Shown: piece after piece, positions 6,550-8,826 of the stretch
Numbering within the stretch: the first letter of the stretch is position 1
How the letters are laid out: each line of letters begins with the position of its first letter
DNA from: a bacterium
GTDB taxonomy: Bacteria > Patescibacteriota > Patescibacteriia > UBA2591 > DAOWAM01
NCBI GenBank assembly: GCA_030634585.1
Contig: DAOWAM010000022.1
Span: 1-8,826 of the forward strand
DNA: 8,826 bases
Direction: 5' to 3'
The notes under the pieces: generated by a model
Database searches by the model: none
What the model was told of the DNA's origin: nothing
Seen by the model: the letters and a program-made list of their open reading frames with translations, nothing else
Program-made: the position numbers and the translations under genes

Positions 6550-7269
6550 ATGGTTAACTTTTTGAAAATAAAAAATTTTCTCCTTGATCTACTTTTCCCA
6601 ATTAAATGTTTGGATTGTGGGAAAGAAGGAGTTTGGATTTGTAATCATTGCTTAGACACAATTCCTTCGTTTAACCATTTTATCTGTCCGGTTTGCCAAC
6701 GACCAAGTAGTAATGGTCAACCTTGTCCAGATTGCCAAAAAAAATCAGCGTTAAATAGTTTGTGGATTGCGACTAATTATCAGCATCCCTTAGTAAAAAA
6801 ACTTATTACAAATTTCAAATACCAACGTGTTAGATCATTGGCTAAGCCATTGGGACAGTTATTGGTTAAGCTATTGAATAATTTACAAGTATTAAATTTA
6901 CTACCCGATTCTTCGACATTATTAATTCCTGTTCCGCTTTATTGGCAACGAGAGCGACAACGCGGATTTAACCAATCTAATCTATTGGTCAAACAAATAA
7001 ACAAACATTTTCCTTGGAAAATTAACACCTCTGCCCTAAAAAGAGTTAAAAATACACAAAGTCAAACGCAATTTAACGCTAAAGAACGGCAAAGGAATAT
7101 TGCTAACGCTTTTCAAGTTATTAGACCAAACGAAATCAAGAATAAACAGATTATTTTATTAGACGATGTTTTCACTACTGGAGCTACCTTACAAGAAGCA
7201 GCCAAAATGCTACATCGAGCTGGAGCTAAACAAGTCTACGGATTAGCTTTAGCCAAAAGAGCTAATTAA
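6550..7269 (+). CDS. comFC: ComF-family protein (phosphoribosyltransferase fold with zinc ribbons)
   Basis: ComF/ComFC proteins act in the cytosol during natural transformation, with the helicase ComFA and DprA, on incoming single-stranded DNA. The N-terminus has two zinc-finger pairs: CLDC (20-23) with CNHC (31-34), and CPVC (46-49) with CPDC (59-62). The phosphoribosyltransferase-like domain follows, with FKYQR (89-93), LIPVPLYWQRERQRGFNQS (125-143) and KNTQSQTQFNAKERQRNIANAF (167-188). The PRPP-binding loop IILLDDVFTTGATL (201-214) has the Asp205-Asp206 pair. The 239-aa length is normal. It is the only complete plus-strand gene here, divergent from pilM and convergent with the methyltransferase, whose stop codon overlaps its own. 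The ATG at 6550 has no Shine-Dalgarno motif. The symbol comFC follows B. subtilis usage; the protein is also called GntX in other bacteria. Confidence 0.95.
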   Translation: MVNFLKIKNFLLDLLFPIKCLDCGKEGVWICNHCLDTIPSFNHFICPVCQRPSSNGQPCPDCQKKSALNSLWIATNYQHPLVKKLITNFKYQRVRSLAKPLGQLLVKLLNNLQVLNLLPDSSTLLIPVPLYWQRERQRGFNQSNLLVKQINKHFPWKINTSALKRVKNTQSQTQFNAKERQRNIANAFQVIRPNEIKNKQIILLDDVFTTGATLQEAAKMLHRAGAKQVYGLALAKRAN

Positions 7270-7817
7270 AATAAATAAATAAAAAATTTAACTTGTTTAT
7301 TAAATTTAACTTGTTGAGTAGTAATTATTTCTTGTGGTTGACGATATGGTAAACAAAATGTATTAGAAATTAAAATAGCGCCAGATGGTAATTCATCAAT
7401 AAGTTTTTGCTCTAATTTTTTAAGTATTGGTGGTCGTAAATACATATAAATTATTTCTGTTTTACTTAAATCATATTTAAGAAAATTCGTTTTAATAAAA
7501 CGAATCTTTTGTTTTAATAATTTTGTTTTAAAACGCGCAAACAAAAGTTGCCAAAAACTCTTTTCTAATCCAATCACGGTTAATTGTGAAAATTCTTTTT
7601 TAATCGCCAAACAAACATGTCCTTGTCCACAGCCTAAATCAATAAAATGACGACGTTGGCCAATGTAATGAGTAACAATTTTAATTAAAGATTGTCTCAT
7701 CTGTTGATCACTTGGCAGACCGCATATTGACATAGCTACAATATGGATAAAATAAATAAAATAAATAAGAATAGCTAAAAAAATAAATATTAAAGAAAAA
7801 TAAAAAAATAAAATCAT
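7266..7817 (-). CDS. Membrane-anchored class I SAM-dependent methyltransferase, FAM173/ATPSCKMT-like
   Basis: The 183-aa protein begins with one hydrophobic segment (about 2-28) and then a compact Rossmann methyltransferase domain. LPSDQQMRQSLIKI (34-47) precedes the SAM-binding motif I, FIDLGCGQGHVCLAI (58-72), and Glu84 ends the second strand (TVIGLEKSFW). A later strand reads YMYLRP (about 124-129), and SGAILISNTFCLPYR follows about twenty residues on. An N-terminal anchor followed by a PS-x motif, DLG-G-G and a late F-LP segment matches what I recall of FAM173 lysine methyltransferases; eukaryotic members modify ATP synthase c-subunit and the ADP/ATP carrier. That would make it an inner-membrane protein methyltransferase, but the substrate is unknown and small-molecule activity is possible. 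The ATG at 7817 keeps the anchor; Met29 would remove it. It lies 11 nt after the ATP-grasp gene, probably in one operon. No Shine-Dalgarno motif is visible. Confidence 0.78.
   Translation of the reverse strand: MILFFYFSLIFIFLAILIYFIYFIHIVAMSICGLPSDQQMRQSLIKIVTHYIGQRRHFIDLGCGQGHVCLAIKKEFSQLTVIGLEKSFWQLLFARFKTKLLKQKIRFIKTNFLKYDLSKTEIIYMYLRPPILKKLEQKLIDELPSGAILISNTFCLPYRQPQEIITTQQVKFNKQVKFFIYLF
7284..7315. repeat. Short tandem duplication inside the methyltransferase 3' end
   Basis: The 14-mer AAATTTAACTTGTT occurs at 7284-7297 and again at 7302-7315, a period of 18 nt. It keeps the reading frame and encodes QVKF-NK-QVKF near the C-terminus. It looks like a small slippage duplication of six codons. 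Confidence 0.7.
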
Positions 7818-7828
7818 ATAAAATTTAT

Positions 7829-8761
7829 TTAATAGTATTTCAGAACCATATTAACAATTGCTCCGGCCACATTTTGTGCTTGTCCCGATGAAGGAAAATG
7901 ATGCATTTCAATCCCTGGCAAACTATTTAATTCTAAAATTGCGCTGGGTTGAGTTTTCCATGAACATGAAATATCTTTCAATAATAAATCAACTCCAGTC
8001 AATCTAACGCCAAAAGAATGAGCAATATCTTGGAAAAGTTGTCGATTATCAGGATGGACTTTTTCGGTTACTTCAACAATATCCGCGCCTAATCTAATAA
8101 ATGGATCTTTTTGTAACCAAATAAGTTTATCTTTTGCTAAAATTGTAGATAATTTAACATTTTGTTGCTGTAATAACTTTTTTGAAGTATTATCTATTTC
8201 TATTTTATAGACTACAGCATTTTTTTCTTGTGCTTCACTTCGATTTGGATTACTATTTTCAATAGCAACTAGTTCGCTAATTGTGTGTAATCCATCGCCA
8301 ACAACATTGGCGATAATTCGTTTAGCACAAGCCACCATTTTAAAATCAACGACAGTTCCACGATAAACAGAAGTATTCGATAAGTAACGTTCAATTAAAA
8401 AAGTAGGTGCATAACTAATTGCTCGTTTAATAGCTCGTTTTAATTCTAATGGATTGCTAATATTAGTAGTAATATGTCGAGAAAATGTACCATAGCGCGG
8501 TTTAACTACTAATGGATAACCAAGATGTTTGATTGCCCATTGTTGCGCTTGCTGTTTTTGCCACCACCACCAACCCTTTCCAGGTAATATTGGAAAATGT
8601 TGTTGTTGCAACATTTTTTTAACAACTACTTTATCATCGATTAATGAATTAGAGTATTTATCCAACCAATCAACGCGTGGTAAACTTTCAAAAAAGAACT
8701 TCTTTTTATCGAATTTACCCAGGAAATAATTAGTATGCCAGTATTTGCCACAGGTACGCAC
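7829..8761 (-). CDS. ATP-grasp domain protein, cyanophycin-synthetase-like
   Basis: ATP-grasp enzymes join a carboxylate to an amine through an acyl-phosphate. Visible landmarks are GYPLVVKPRYG (81-91) with ATP-binding Lys87, FLIERYL (121-127) with Glu124, and ANVVGDGLHTISELV (151-165), very like the VTGDGKHTI segment of CphA. VTEKVHPDNRQL (231-242), GVRLTGVDLLL (251-261) with Asp258, and ILELNSLPGIEMHHFP (275-290) with metal ligands Glu277 and Asn279 follow. It lacks the Mur-ligase half of true cyanophycin synthetases, so cyanophycin synthesis is unlikely; the substrate is unknown, and peptide or amino-acid ligation is a guess. I recall similar stand-alone proteins in CPR genomes. The GTG at 8761 immediately follows an in-frame TAG and has no Shine-Dalgarno motif, while the first in-frame ATG (residue 50) is probably too late, so the N-terminus may be shortened or frameshifted. 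Four consecutive Trp (64-67) are unusual. Confidence 0.82.
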   Translation of the reverse strand: MRTCGKYWHTNYFLGKFDKKKFFFESLPRVDWLDKYSNSLIDDKVVVKKMLQQQHFPILPGKGWWWWQKQQAQQWAIKHLGYPLVVKPRYGTFSRHITTNISNPLELKRAIKRAISYAPTFLIERYLSNTSVYRGTVVDFKMVACAKRIIANVVGDGLHTISELVAIENSNPNRSEAQEKNAVVYKIEIDNTSKKLLQQQNVKLSTILAKDKLIWLQKDPFIRLGADIVEVTEKVHPDNRQLFQDIAHSFGVRLTGVDLLLKDISCSWKTQPSAILELNSLPGIEMHHFPSSGQAQNVAGAIVNMVLKYY

Positions 8762-8826
8762 CTAAATTTATCTACAACATTATTCATTAATTATGCTTTT
8801 ACCTATGATGATTTAGTAGATGTAAG

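Noticed and set aside
8575..8599. Small inverted repeat (TTTCCA...TGGAAA) inside the ATP-grasp gene
   Set aside because: A 6-bp stem in coding sequence with no U tract is expected by chance.
8529..8729. Plus-strand open frame of 66 codons with many Cys and His, suggesting a metal-binding peptide
   Set aside because: The Cys/His runs are the reverse complement of Gln/Trp-rich codons in the ATP-grasp gene; it is antisense to conserved coding sequence.
1..8826. Alternative genetic code (UGA as glycine, as in some CPR lineages)
   Set aside because: The 763-aa gene ends at TGA in an ATGA overlap with the next gene, and no conserved glycine position needs an in-frame TGA.
1..8826. Mobile element, CRISPR array, tRNA or rRNA
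   Set aside because: No transposase or integrase motifs, no regularly spaced direct repeats, and no GC-rich structured RNA stretches; nearly all bases are in conserved genes.

Overview
The window is AT-rich (roughly one third G+C by eye) and gene-dense. It holds nine protein genes, eight of them complete, and almost no intergenic DNA. The gene mix suggests a member of the Patescibacteria/CPR, most likely a Parcubacteria-type lineage: a type IV pilin with its prepilin peptidase and PilM, a ComF protein, an O-antigen-ligase-like protein fused to TPR repeats, a short CphA-like ATP-grasp enzyme, and a LigA with an altered NMN-site motif. This assignment is inference from recalled family resemblance; no search was run. 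Stops are TAA except one TGA, so the standard bacterial code fits.

Layout. Most genes lie on the minus strand and are read from high to low coordinates. At the right end are a CphA-like ATP-grasp enzyme (8761-7829) and, 11 nt downstream, a membrane-anchored class I methyltransferase (7817-7266). The methyltransferase converges on plus-strand comF (6550-7269), and their stop codons overlap by 4 nt. ComF diverges from pilM (6487-5465) across a 62-nt region with overlapping -10-like elements. Next come a major-type prepilin (5393-4971) and a strong terminator-like hairpin (4905-4943). Then come a 763-aa O-antigen ligase/O-oligosaccharyltransferase-like membrane protein with a TPR tail (4868-2577), a GT4 glycosyltransferase coupled to it by an ATGA overlap (2580-1471), the prepilin peptidase pilD (1411-650), and the 5' part of ligA (647 to the left edge).

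How the genes may work together. PilD processes the prepilin and PilM is a cytoplasmic actin-like scaffold of the pilus machine. The ligase/GT4 pair directly downstream of the pilin resembles the pilin-then-oligosaccharyltransferase arrangement of known pilin glycosylation loci, so a pilin maturation and glycosylation locus is a reasonable hypothesis. ComF next to pilus genes suggests a link to DNA uptake.

The most interesting points are the possible pilin glycosylation cassette, the FAM173/ATPSCKMT-like membrane-anchored methyltransferase next to an orphan ATP-grasp enzyme, the absence of Shine-Dalgarno motifs at every start with a TATAAT placed for leaderless pilin mRNA, and an ambiguous GTG start right after an in-frame TAG. 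I see no mobile element, CRISPR array, tRNA or rRNA, and no gene-free stretch over 300 nt.
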